This document shows, piece after piece, positions 51,291 to 61,400 of a stretch of 64,000 nucleotides of DNA; the first letter of the stretch is position 1; every line of letters starts with the position of its first letter. The position numbers and the translations under genes are program-made. The notes under the pieces are model-generated. The model had not been told where the DNA came from, did not search any database, and saw nothing but the letters and a program-made list of their open reading frames with translations. This DNA is from Saccharofermentans sp. Lineage in GTDB: Bacteria; Bacillota; Clostridia; Saccharofermentanales; Saccharofermentanaceae. The DNA lies in contig JAEFAZ010000002.1 of NCBI GenBank assembly GCA_016292135.1, positions 1-64,000 of the forward strand. The letters run 5' to 3'.

Positions 51291-51869
51291 TCGAGTATTT
51301 GCTGCTGACGAAAAGTTGAAAAGCTTGAGATGTTCTGACATTCCCAATCGGGAACAACAGAAAGGTATTATTGTGCAAAAAAAGGACGTACTTTATCGAA
51401 CGTAACAACAGGACATGCGCACCCCAAAAAGGGACGTACTGTTTGCGTTGTGAACAAAAGCACATGTCCCAAAAAACGTACAGAAATCGGGCGCTATCGT
51501 ATATTCTGCGGTTTTGGCGTAAATCGCACGTGCGATGAAACCTGGAAAGTACTGTAAATACGCCATTTACGCCAAATAATACGCCATTGAAAGACTCACT
51601 ATTGCCAACAATTGCCCATAGGTGTAAAATGCCCAAAAATGAGGGGCAAATCAGTGCCCATAAAAACCCGTAAATGCCCGTAAATACTGCATTACACGGG
51701 GCCCGTCCCGACAATGAAAACTAAAGAACAATGATAACCTCGGAACCCTTGATTCTATTGAATCGAGGGTTTTTTATTGCCGTTTTTTGAATCCATATCT
51801 GAATCCATTTTGAATCCAGAGCCCCCAAACAGCGGAAAATCGCACATTTTACTTTTTTATGATTAAAGA

Positions 51870-51906
51870 TTGAATCCACGAGATAATCTGCTCGTGGATT
51901 CTTTTA
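51870..51906 (+). terminator. Hairpin with TGAATCCA repeat and U-run
   Basis: GAATCCACGAG (51872-51882) and CTCGTGGATTC (51891-51901) form an 11-bp perfect stem followed by TTTT. One arm is a copy of the region's TTGAATCCA repeat. Confidence 0.65.
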
Positions 51907-52080
51907 AGCTATTTCGTTTTGAAGTTAAATGAAAATAACGCATTCTATTAGGTTATCTCCCTGATAGAATCGAATTATACCGAATATAATCCATTATATT
52001 CTCGCTGCGATAGCACAATCGCACATTGGAATAATCTCCGTCGAGTTCATATCCTTATGGTAGAGATGGAGGTGTATTTT

Positions 52081-52230
52081 ATGACGATAATATGGGGTGG
52101 AACACTCGCTATTCTCCTGAATCGATTTAAGCGAAAGCTATTTCGGGTTACGAAGATCAGACACGACATCGATGCTCAAATTAAAAGGATAGGTGTCTAT
52201 TACATGTGCATCGATGATCTTCCGCTATGA
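52081..52230 (+). CDS. Small basic hypothetical protein (49 aa)
   Basis: A 49-codon ORF with a good GGAGGTG site six bases before ATG 52081. The peptide is basic (NRFKRKLFRVTKIRHD) with a hydrophobic start. Its stop overlaps the start of the next short ORF (ATGA), so translational coupling is likely. I do not recognise it. Confidence 0.5.
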   Translation: MTIIWGGTLAILLNRFKRKLFRVTKIRHDIDAQIKRIGVYYMCIDDLPL

Positions 52231-52385
52231 GAAGAAAAACTCTGGCTGAAGAGCACCCTGAACTTGTGCCCCAGTGGGGCACAAGTAATGAACTCTCTCC
52301 TTCAGATGTCTCCAGCGGATCTCATAAGAAGGTATGGTGGACCTGCGAGAAGGGTCATTCATGGGAAGCAAGTCTATCTTTATGA
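52227..52385 (+). pseudogene. Truncated treble-clef zinc-finger protein (DUF4379-like)
   Basis: The 52-residue frame begins like the repeated treble-clef/DUF4379 domain (LAEEHPELVPQWGTSNE, then LSPSDVSSGSHKKVWWTCEKGHSWEASL) but stops after the first Cys-Gly-His pair, where the second zinc-ligand pair should follow. Known members continue for hundreds of residues. So this is the start of a broken gene. Confidence 0.6.
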
Positions 52386-52394
52386 TACCGATGA

Positions 52395-52709
52395 GGTGAC
52401 GATGACCAGCGTAAAGATAATATCAAAATTGGCGCTGAAGAGCAACTGAAGAACAAAGTTATTACTGAAGAGCAACGCAATGAAATTATTGCTCTGGTTA
52501 ATAGCGCAGACAATGAACAATTTTATCCTTGTTTGTATGTTATTCCTTATGTTAAGGTAAGTGGACTTATTTCGCCTGCAGAAGTTAGCAAAAAGGCAAG
52601 TAAATCATCGAATGAGTTTTTAATTGAAAAGCTTCCTCGCAACTGCTTTGATTTAATTGATATATCTAAAATCATACCCACTGTGCTTAAAGGGATAGGT
52701 GAAGAATAA
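52395..52709 (+). pseudogene. Probable gene remnant without start codon
   Basis: Frame 3 is open from the stop at 52392 to TAA 52707-52709 and has coding character (GAEEQLKNKVITEEQRNEIIALV, then SPAEVSKKASKSSNEFLIEKL). It contains no ATG or GTG start; a ribosome-binding-like GAGGTGACG with ATG at 52402 lies in another frame, so a short frameshift may have broken it. The stop overlaps the ATG of the next gene (TAATG). Confidence 0.45.
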
Positions 52710-53086
52710 TGGAAAAAATAAAAATAAAAGTAAATCATAACAGTGCAAAGCTCTTAAAAGAATCTGAAGAGCCATCTCTATATTGCGTTATTGAAAAACA
52801 AATCCAACCATTGTCACATCGTGATTTGTTATACTTATCTCGTTCGATAAGCACAGGGGATATACGATATTTTAGAAGGTTGTCCAATCCAGGCAAAAAG
52901 GTTTATTCCACAGTAAAACAGTCCTTTGCTTCATCGGGTAATAAAAGCAGAAGCAAAGTGAAAACGGCTCGTTGGTCAAAAGAAGAAGTTGTTGGTATAA
53001 TTGACAACATTATTTTGTCTAAGGAGCAAGATATGATAAAGGGAATCGATCCCATAAAACTTTATAACAATCTTGATAGCGAATAA
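52709..53086 (+). CDS. Hypothetical protein (125 aa)
   Basis: An unrecognised 125-residue protein, basic in the middle (SSGNKSRSKVKTARWSKEE). It overlaps the end of the preceding remnant (TAATG) with GGTGAAG as a weak site, so both were once an operon. The low-GC codon use resembles the neighbouring defence genes. 53087-53258 downstream shows nothing clear. Confidence 0.5.
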   Translation: MEKIKIKVNHNSAKLLKESEEPSLYCVIEKQIQPLSHRDLLYLSRSISTGDIRYFRRLSNPGKKVYSTVKQSFASSGNKSRSKVKTARWSKEEVVGIIDNIILSKEQDMIKGIDPIKLYNNLDSE

Positions 53087-53258
53087 AGGTCTTAACCACC
53101 CGTTTCCAAGTTTAGTGTGCAATCAAATCGCAAAGTTTATTCGGGAACCCAAACATAGTATTCCGTCTTACGGCTGAAAAGTTGGTTTACTGTCGAATAC
53201 TAAAAATGTGTTGGGAAGTTGATTTAATGACGATTCGATTATGAAACGGGCTAGTTAA

Positions 53259-54317
53259 TTAACTTAGTAGTCTTGTTGTATAATTCTCAGTTGGTATAAA
53301 ATCTATACAATGATTATCTTTGCCGCTGACTAACTCAATTGTGTCTTTTGTTCCCAGTAATAGTGTAAGATTTCTTAATTTATCATATCTATCAAGTTTG
53401 TCGTAATAATATATACGAGTTTTAGTTCGAGGTTTTCTTATAAATCCTGATATTATATCCGCATCAGAAAATGCTAAAGAATGTCCATAAATATCAACCA
53501 AATTTTCCTCTTCGATATCCATTGCTTTTAACCAATCCATGTAATCTACAGAGGTTTTCAAATCCAATCTCTGAAAAAACTTCACATATGGAAGCATTTC
53601 AATTTCAGTAATATCAGGATACATGTTTTTGTTATCAAAACCTAATACTATTTGACATGGTTTGTCTCGGTCTATTATAGCTTTTCCATGAATATAACAA
53701 CATCCCAATTCTGGTTCGTATTTTTCACTATATGTATCAGTGTAATTAAATGATATTACATGATCATAGAATCCTTTTTTGAAACATAAAAGTTTTTTAG
53801 GTGGTATTTGATTTACATAACCATCCATATAGATTTCTAATAATCTAACAAAATTTTTGTGCTGTTCGCGAATAGTCTCAAATAAGTCCTTATATGTTTC
53901 AACTTTATTAGGACAATTATTTAAAAAAATCTTTAATGCTGAAATATTAGAAGATCTGTATGTTTCTTTGCCTTTGGATTTCTTTTCTGCTATTAGGTTT
54001 TCTATAAATTTCTGAATCTCTTCTTCTATATTGAGCCATTTGTCACCAATTATATTTTTACGATCACAGAAATGATAATAAAATAAATTGCCCTTAGCTA
54101 AATCAAAAAACTCATTATATGCATCCTTTCCAACAGATTTGAAAAAATCGGTTAATTGTGCTTTTTCTTGGTTAGCTGATGAGCAAACAGGATTGTTTGC
54201 GGTATCATAAACATGACCACATGAGATTACACACTCGCACATGTTCAAGAATTGAGAATATTTCGTTGGTAAGTCATTAGCAATATCAAATCCATTGCCG
54301 ATAATTAGAATTTTCAT
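53259..54317 (-). CDS. abiH: AbiH-family abortive infection protein
   Basis: The 352-residue protein starts MKILIIGNGFDIANDLPTKYSQFL, the well-known AbiH beginning (Rossmann-like GNGFD motif), followed by WLNIEEEIQKFI (about 92-103) and, later, VISFNYTDTYSE (about 188-199) and YIHGKA (about 211). AbiH proteins abort phage infection by an unknown route. Ribosome-binding site GAGGAG is right. It is complete and AT-rich compared with the genes after 55.4 kb. Confidence 0.9.
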   Translation of the reverse strand: MKILIIGNGFDIANDLPTKYSQFLNMCECVISCGHVYDTANNPVCSSANQEKAQLTDFFKSVGKDAYNEFFDLAKGNLFYYHFCDRKNIIGDKWLNIEEEIQKFIENLIAEKKSKGKETYRSSNISALKIFLNNCPNKVETYKDLFETIREQHKNFVRLLEIYMDGYVNQIPPKKLLCFKKGFYDHVISFNYTDTYSEKYEPELGCCYIHGKAIIDRDKPCQIVLGFDNKNMYPDITEIEMLPYVKFFQRLDLKTSVDYMDWLKAMDIEEENLVDIYGHSLAFSDADIISGFIRKPRTKTRIYYYDKLDRYDKLRNLTLLLGTKDTIELVSGKDNHCIDFIPTENYTTRLLS

Positions 54318-54398
54318 ATCATACTCCTCTTCAATAATACTAAACTGGAATACTAGAGATAATCAACAAAATCTTCATATATCCAGTAAAGCTTTACT

Positions 54399-55208
54399 TT
54401 ATACTTTTTCTAATAATTTATTATTTATGCAGAAGTCTACTCCCAAATCCTTTTCCCCAGAAATATCAAAAGAGATAGAAATTATAGCGTCCTTGATAGA
54501 ATTGACAGTACCGAATCCAAAAGACTTGTGATACACACGGCAGTTAATCGGAAACAACTTCAGACATTCATTGTCAGAAATCTTCTTTGGTTTGACCGGG
54601 GCTTTTTTCTTTGGTGCAATGAATTGCTTTACTGGCGGTTTATCCATGACAGCACGGGGTTTACTGCTCAACGGTAAATCAACTACGTCGCTTGAAACAA
54701 TTCTATTTTTTAAATAGTTCTCATCAAACTCACCAGCATCGACCGAGTCTAAGAGTTCTAAACGACGAGCTGGACAGCCGATGAGTCTTGCTTTGGTAGC
54801 AACTCTTTTTGACACGTAATGATGCATAGCTGAGTGTTCTTCATCAGCTACAAAAACGCCTCTAAAATAATAGTATCCGCCAACTTCTTTTGAAAAGATA
54901 AGATCATATTTCCACGTCTGTGTTGTCATTGAATCTGGCTTTTGGGGATTCACTTTATCAAATACATGATAATTTCCATTACAGCAGATAAGATTAATAC
55001 AATCAAAAGCTGCGGGGACATACCTGCCTTTTTCTATATATGCCAACTGAGTAAACCACATCCTGAATCCATCAGTAGGATGATAATTTGGCCAACAAGC
55101 TCTGCCCCAGTATTTATATTCAGTACCAACACACCAATTAATTGCTTCATAGATAGTGCGAAAGGGTCTTCGTTCGCTAACGTCAAGGATTCTAACTCTG
55201 AGGTCCAT
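54399..55208 (-). CDS. Hypothetical protein with Tudor/DUF3553-like tail
   Basis: Residues about 215-269 (PINCRVYHKSFGFGTVNSIKD...ISFDISGEKDLGVDF) resemble the Tudor-like DUF3553 end of UvrD/PcrA-type proteins, which contacts RNA polymerase or DNA. The first 160 residues are a different, aromatic-rich domain (YKYWGRACWPNYHPTDGFRMWF, then YYYFRGVFVADEEHSAMHHYV) that I do not recognise. Strong GGGAGGAT site. It is upstream of and in the same direction as abiH, with an 81-base gap, and could be expressed with it. Confidence 0.6.
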   Translation of the reverse strand: MDLRVRILDVSERRPFRTIYEAINWCVGTEYKYWGRACWPNYHPTDGFRMWFTQLAYIEKGRYVPAAFDCINLICCNGNYHVFDKVNPQKPDSMTTQTWKYDLIFSKEVGGYYYFRGVFVADEEHSAMHHYVSKRVATKARLIGCPARRLELLDSVDAGEFDENYLKNRIVSSDVVDLPLSSKPRAVMDKPPVKQFIAPKKKAPVKPKKISDNECLKLFPINCRVYHKSFGFGTVNSIKDAIISISFDISGEKDLGVDFCINNKLLEKV

Positions 55209-55364
55209 TTTTAAATCCTCCCAGTTTTATACTAATGATCAATAGTCATCGTAGGGTCCTATTTTAAGGAGTGAAATCAGTTGTATATATTACAAATTAT
55301 ATCATCGAAGCATGAATAGGTAATGATGAACAATTGGCGATCATACAATCTGAATTTATAACCT

Positions 55365-55410
55365 CATAAAAAGGGGGGAGACTCACTTACGAGTCTCCCC
55401 CTTTACTCAA
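55365..55410 (-). terminator. Terminator of the large surface protein gene
   Basis: A 13-14 bp stem GAGTCTCCCCCTTT/AAAGGGGGGAGACTC with a one-base bulge; read on the minus strand it is followed by TTTTTATG. It also lies behind the plus-strand end of the ICE region and may act in both directions. Confidence 0.85.
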
Positions 55411-55426
55411 GCCAGGGGTTTGAAAA

Positions 55427-58400
55427 TTATTCTTCCTTCTTTCTTCTGTAGCAGTATACTGCTATTCCGGCGATGCCGACGGAGATGCTGATTATGCCTG
55501 CTGCCCAGGTGGATCCCGTTGCGATCCTTTCGCCTGTAGAAGGAACTCTTGTTCCGGGAGGGGTGGGGGTAGGGGTTGTTGTTCTGGCAGGTGTCGGAGT
55601 CGGATCCTTTTTGTCTCTCGTATGGACATAGGTGAGAGTCGTGACCGTGCCTTCGACAGACTGTGAGAAGGAGTAGCCTTCAGGTACTGCAGGAGCTATC
55701 CAGCTGTAATCCTGGAGCTGTCCTTCTGCGTACTTGTAGAGGTTATCTACTGTGCTGGTCCATTCGATCTTCTCATCGATCGTGACTGTTGAACAGTCGG
55801 ACAGGCCCACCGTGAGATTTTCGGGACGGATGCCGTCGATGTTGTTGTCGTCGATCCATACTGCTACGACTGTGCGGTCGACTCTTTCGGGGATATGTAC
55901 GTTCGTGACAGTGAACTTATATCCTCTCGGATTAGATGCTACTTCGAGGGTGTAGCTGCTCTTGTCGACGGTCTGGGTATAGCCTGTGTGGCCCGGAACA
56001 TCGGCGATGGGAGTTACATCCAGGTTGTATTCGATCTCCTTCTCGTTTTCGTCGAGACGGGGCAGGTTAGACCAGGTGTACTTATTCTTATTGGATTCTT
56101 TCAGTACGACAGGATTACCTTCTGCAACGCCGTTCTTCATGAGCTGGACTGTTACACCGTCAGGGCGGATGCCGTCACGGTTGTTATCGTCGTCCCAGAT
56201 GTTTGTAACGATTACATCAACCTTGGGGTCGTGAGCGTTGATGAGAGTCGTCTTGTAGCCTTCCTCTTCGACTGTGAGCTTATAGCCGTCGGGGACATTG
56301 ACTTCCTTCCAGCTGTACTTGATCTCCTTGCCTTTCTCGTACTTATATCTGCCTTTGGCAGTGTAAGTCCACTTGTTGCTTTCGCTGAGGCTGACCTTCG
56401 TTCCGTCGGAAAGTTCGACTTTGATGGTATCGGGGCGGATCTTGTCGCAGTTGTTGCTGTCGTCCCAGATCTTGGTGACGGTCAGATCTACCTTCTCGGG
56501 GATATGTACGTTCGTGACGGTGAACTTATATCCGCCTGCAGTTGCCGTCACGTTGGCGGTGTAGCTGCTCTTGTCGACGGTCTGTGTATAGCCCGTGTGT
56601 CCGGGAACCTTGGCGATAGGAGTGACTTTCAGGGTGTACTCGATCTCGTTGCCGCTGTCGTCGAAGCGGACCTTCTTGGGCCATGTGAAGGTTTCCTTGT
56701 TGTCGTAGTTCAGTGTGACAGGTTCACCGTCTTCAACGCCGTTCTTCATGAGCTGGACTGTTACGCCGTCAGGGCGGATGCCGTCACGGTTGTTGTCGTC
56801 GTCCCATGAGTTCGTTACAACGAGGTCTTCAAGCTCTCTTACGATAACATTGAAGGTCGTTCTGACTGTGTCGCCGAGGCTGTTTGAAGCAACTGCCTCG
56901 ACTGTAAACTTACCGCCTGAAACGCCCGTGAAAGAATATTCGGACTTTAAGGAGTTGTTGTCGTTTTGGGTCAGCTTTCCATCGTTTTCGAATGTTGCGA
57001 TACTCTTGTCGATTCCCTTGAACGAGATCTTGTAGGTACCGTTCGTGAGGATGTTTTTGTCGTTGTAAGTAGCGTTGCTTACAAACTCTTTTACGAGTGC
57101 TTCTGCTGACACGGTGTCACCGACATACATCTCGATGTCCTTTGCCTCTATCTGCGGCAGTTTAACAAAGCCGATAGTGGCATTTTGGAATAATCCTGAT
57201 GAGATCGCAGGCTTTTGCAGTACAACTTTGTTGATGGTTCTGTCGTAGCTTACAAATCTGCCGGCAGGGTAGGCGGTCATCTTGGCGACTGAACCGTCAG
57301 TGGTTCCGGGCGTTCCTGCAACTATATACAGGCCCTTCTCATATTTGGGGATTATAAGAGTTGCTTTGCCGTTGCTGTCTGTATATACAGTACTTGTTTC
57401 CTGACTCTGAGGGATGGGATTTCCTTCCGCATCGTAGATCGTTACGGGAACACCCTTGATCCATTTCTCGTCATAGGATCTGAAATCTCCGTTCTCATCG
57501 TAAATGTCCCAGAATACCTGGCAAGTATAGATATATCCATGGAAATTCCATCTGCTCAGGTTAAGGTGCTGGGGATCGATGAAATTCCCGTTTTGTGATT
57601 CGCGGTAGATAAATGATCCGCCGCTTACGCATTCCTTGATGATCTGTTCGCTGGTGATCTCGGCATCCGTTGCAAGATCCAGACGGAGATTAAGGGAGGT
57701 CGTAGGTTCCATGACGCTTAAAGCTACACGGATGCCCGTTACGCTCTTCCAGTCACTGACTGAACCGGAATCTACCCAGGTCGCTGATGCGTCGTTAGGA
57801 TCTTCGTCAGTCGTATACATAATGACGGGATCAGAACTCGTGTTGTTGGATACTATATGCGGAACACCGCGCATATAGAGAGTGAAATCGCTGGGTTCGG
57901 TGTATTCAATGAAGTCCTGCTGGACACCGTCTACGGTAGTTGCATATGTATATTCGATCTTCTTGCCTTCTCTGGGAAGGACTACGATCGTTGACATGTC
58001 GTAGATGGGTGAAGCATTAAGGTTTCCGGGTCCTGTGATGGTCAGGAAGGCATTCAGATTGTTCTTTTCGGAATCTTCGAACTCCATAAATCTGTAGTTG
58101 CCGGCTGAGAAATCGTAGTAGGTCAGGTTCTTTCCGGGAGCAACGTTAGCACCGACTTCCTGATGCATCAGTACTTCTACGGTCCAGGCGCTTCCATCGT
58201 GATAGAAGAGCTGTCTTGATGTGTCGCCCGTGATGCCCATGGTGTCATCAGTGATGTTGTTGCCCGAGAAGGAATAGCAGGTACGGTCTCTGTCAAAACC
58301 GTTCTTGTCAGCGTCTGACTGCTTGACCGATGCATGACCGTAGCTGAGGAAATCCGCGAAATCGTAATAGATCATGCCGACAGGGTGGTGCTCGCCGGGA

Positions 58401-61400
58401 GTGGTTCCGGGAACAGTATCGAATGCCAGCTTGAAGGGTCCTGTGAGATTATCCTCGCGGTAGAGCCTGCCGCCGAATCTTAAGATGTTCTGTCCTTCAT
58501 CGAAGTAGCTCGAATTCGGTTCGAGGTCCAGTATGCCTTTATCTCTCCATCCCTGAGGCATGTTGCTCTGATAGACCTTCGTCCTTATAAAGCCTTCGGA
58601 AAAGTGCAGCTTGAGGAAACGGTGCATGTTTCCGTCAGCATCGTTTGCCGTGATGATCTCTGACTGGACGTTCTCATCGGTTAAGGGGTATCCCCACAGA
58701 GTGCTGTTTTTAAGATTAGGGATGAACTCTTCATCAGTTAATTCGATGTAGAGATATTCCCGAATACCGTCAATGGGGAAACACTTGTGATATGAAGTAT
58801 ATTTTGAAGTGCCGACATATCTGTATGCGCCACCGTAATCGATCCCGTATTCTCCGGCCTCGTTAAATATGGCTGCATCTCCTGAGAACACGGCATAATT
58901 TGTCTTATCCCATGTTGTGGCATCGTTTTCGGAAGAAGAATCACCTACGGATTCGCCCTGATAGATAACAGCCTTATCCGGATTCCTGCCCGCAACGCTT
59001 ATTGATGCCTTTCTGGTGTTGTATACGCGGAAGTCATTGCGGTATGTGCTGTATAACATATCCTTGCCTGTTACGTGTATGTCACCGTCACATTTGCAAT
59101 GGAGTCCGTTCTCGTCAGCCAGTTCGGTAATATCGAATGTGATGGAACCGTTTAAGCGGATCTCGGCATAACCGTAATCCTTATTGACATATATCTTCTT
59201 GTCGAGGTAGGGGATGTCGTCGTATCTCTTGAGCAGAATGTTCTTCATGAGCCATATGGTATTGTTCGTATCGGTCTCGCTCTTGTGTGAAAGATCGAGT
59301 TCGCCGTCATAGGACAATACGACAGAAGTAAATGCGTAGCCTTCAGGGAGAGGGAGCCAGGTGTCCTCTACACCGGAATTATTTGTGATCTCCGGGATGG
59401 TAACGCTGTTGGTATATTTCTCATGTTTGCTGTTCTCTGCGGTATAAACAAAAGTCCATCCGGAGAGTTTGGGCATAGCCGTAAACTTACCCGTGAAGAG
59501 AGCCAGGAGCTGCTCGTCAGTTGCATTGGCGATCTCATTCTTGAGATTGATCAGTTTTAATGTGATCTTGGGATTATGGATAAGATCGTAACGCTCTCCG
59601 TATTTGCCGATAGTAATACCGAGGTCACCGACACTGCTGATCTTTCCTCCGTTTATCGAATAAGGAACATTATCGTATGTTCCGATACCGCAGAGGTCAG
59701 GGCAGATCTGGTCCGGTTCTTCAGACACGACGAGCCTGAACCAGAGGTATTGTTCCACAGCCTGTTGTGAGGGTTCATCCTGACCTGCGAGCATCATGTT
59801 TGCAGTAACTGTATCGGGCCTGTAGATCTCACCGTTGTTATATACTCCGTCGTATGTCTCGCTGTATCTTACCTGGACCTGTGTCTCGCTCGGAAGAGTT
59901 GCCGTCTCTGTCTTATCGGTCCAGTTGTTGACCTTGAAATAGAAGGTAGCGCTTACCGTGGAATAATTGCCTTCAGCTCCTTCGCCCAGCCTCATCATGG
60001 TTCCGAGTCTTTCCCATTCGATGCGGATGTTCTTAACATGAACGTCAGCGGGGAAAGAAACGTCTCCGATCCCTATGTATTGGCTAAAGGTGTTGTGGCG
60101 ATTCCATCCCGAGTTTAGATCATCGATGACAGACTGATCAACGGCAACCCATGAATCATTATCCCAGCTGTTATAGTAGATGCCTGAGATCTTAGAGGTC
60201 TTTGTGTTGTTGCTGTAAGTTTGTCTCCATGAATCTACCAGATGCATCTTGGTCGGCTGTATCTGATAAGGGAATTCATATAACTGTGTAACCTTGCCGG
60301 TGTAGGCAGGCAATACCGTATTTTTTGCAGTGTGTGACATGCTGTTAAATACGTTGGTGAATCCCTGATCGTTATATGTATTGCCTACTATAACATCCTG
60401 ATCGCTTACCGGAGTTCTGTCTGCAGCGCGGATCGCGCTGTAAGTAGTCTTCATGTCTCTGTATGTGATCTTACCTGTCTGGATCGTGGATCCTTTGACT
60501 TCGGCCGTTCTCACATTAGATCCGTCACCGGGAAGTCTGTATGTGATCACCGTGTCCGGCGCAAGGTAAGTGGTCTCCTGAGCAAGAGGATCAGTCTTGT
60601 CCTTCAGTCTCCATCTCAGGTTCATGCCGCCTGTAAAAGTTTCCCATCCGAAAAGTTGGTGATTAAGAGTACGCTCATCAGGAGTCAGATCGTAGTAATA
60701 TGCATCCTTATCAGCGTCATATGTGCGTTCTCCGATCGTCCACTTATCCCAATAATCGCGAAAATCACTGCGTCGAAGCTGGCAGTTAGGTGCGACACCG
60801 TTCTCCGTCGCGCCGCCCGGAAGATCAAGAGTGCGCAGGTAGACCTGTGATGTAGGTTCGTAGATGCGTACGCCGAGAACCTCGATCAAAGCACCGTTAT
60901 CGGTATATGGAGTGGGCATGGAAAATCTGTATGCGCCGTTTTTTAATCCGTCAAATTTGGTGTAGGAATACCTTCCGCTCGTGCCTATTGCATCAAAATA
61001 GATATCTGTAAGAGATCCTGTCTCATCAGAGTAAGGAGAAACGGTCAGTGCAAAAGGATTGGGAGCAGTAACTGTTGCATCGGGGTTGGAATAGGGAGTG
61101 CCTTCCCAAAGGACTTGTTCCTCTCCCTTTGTACCTTCTTCGAGGACCTTCGAGATGGGCGTGCCCTCAGGCAGTGTGTACTCGGTGACTGCGATCCTGG
61201 AAGTAGGAACTGTTGCGCTGTCCATAAGAGCGAATGCCTGTGCATCTGAGAGCGGGACTGACTTCATCAGGAAGTTGATGGTACAGTCGTTTCCGTTGGG
61301 GCTGTTATTGAACCTTAAAGCGAGCTTGCCCTGTCCGAGCTTGCTGACCGAATTGAAGAACTCGTTCGTCTCCGGTATAGCTGCAAAATCAGCGCCCATA

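Larger units (their letters stand above)
50941..52080. repeat. 1.1-kb repeat-rich non-coding region (probable ICE end/arm sites)
   Basis: Apart from a 29-codon ORF (51142-51231) there is no good gene. Short repeats dominate: (T/C)TGAATCCA at 50964, 50974, 50986, 51787, 51799, 51810 and 51870; AAAAAGG(G)ACGTACT at about 51382 and 51425; ACGCCATT/TACGCC around 51560-51590; TTTGGCGTAAAT (51513) inverted to ATTTACGCCAAA (51565); palindrome ATCGCACGTGCGAT (51523); CCCGTAAAT twice at 51668-51687. The segment TTAAGCTATTT occurs at 51021 and 51905. These look like recombinase or initiator sites. Confidence 0.55.

Noticed and set aside
51250..51714. 154-codon minus-strand frame in the repeat-rich region
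   Set aside because: It is made of the short DNA repeats and the terminator hairpin, has no ribosome-binding site and no domain-like pattern.
50964..51878. CRISPR array from the repeated TGAATCCA
   Set aside because: Repeats are only 8-9 bases with irregular spacing from 1 to about 800 bases, no spacers of equal length and no cas genes.
52264..52449. 61-codon frame over the treble-clef remnant
   Set aside because: It is the other frame of a segment whose frame from 52227 gives a recognisable zinc-finger start.
55895..56809. 304-codon plus-strand frame opposite the Cna-B region
   Set aside because: The internal repeats only mirror the Cna-B DNA repeats; no ribosome-binding site and the composition is antisense-like.
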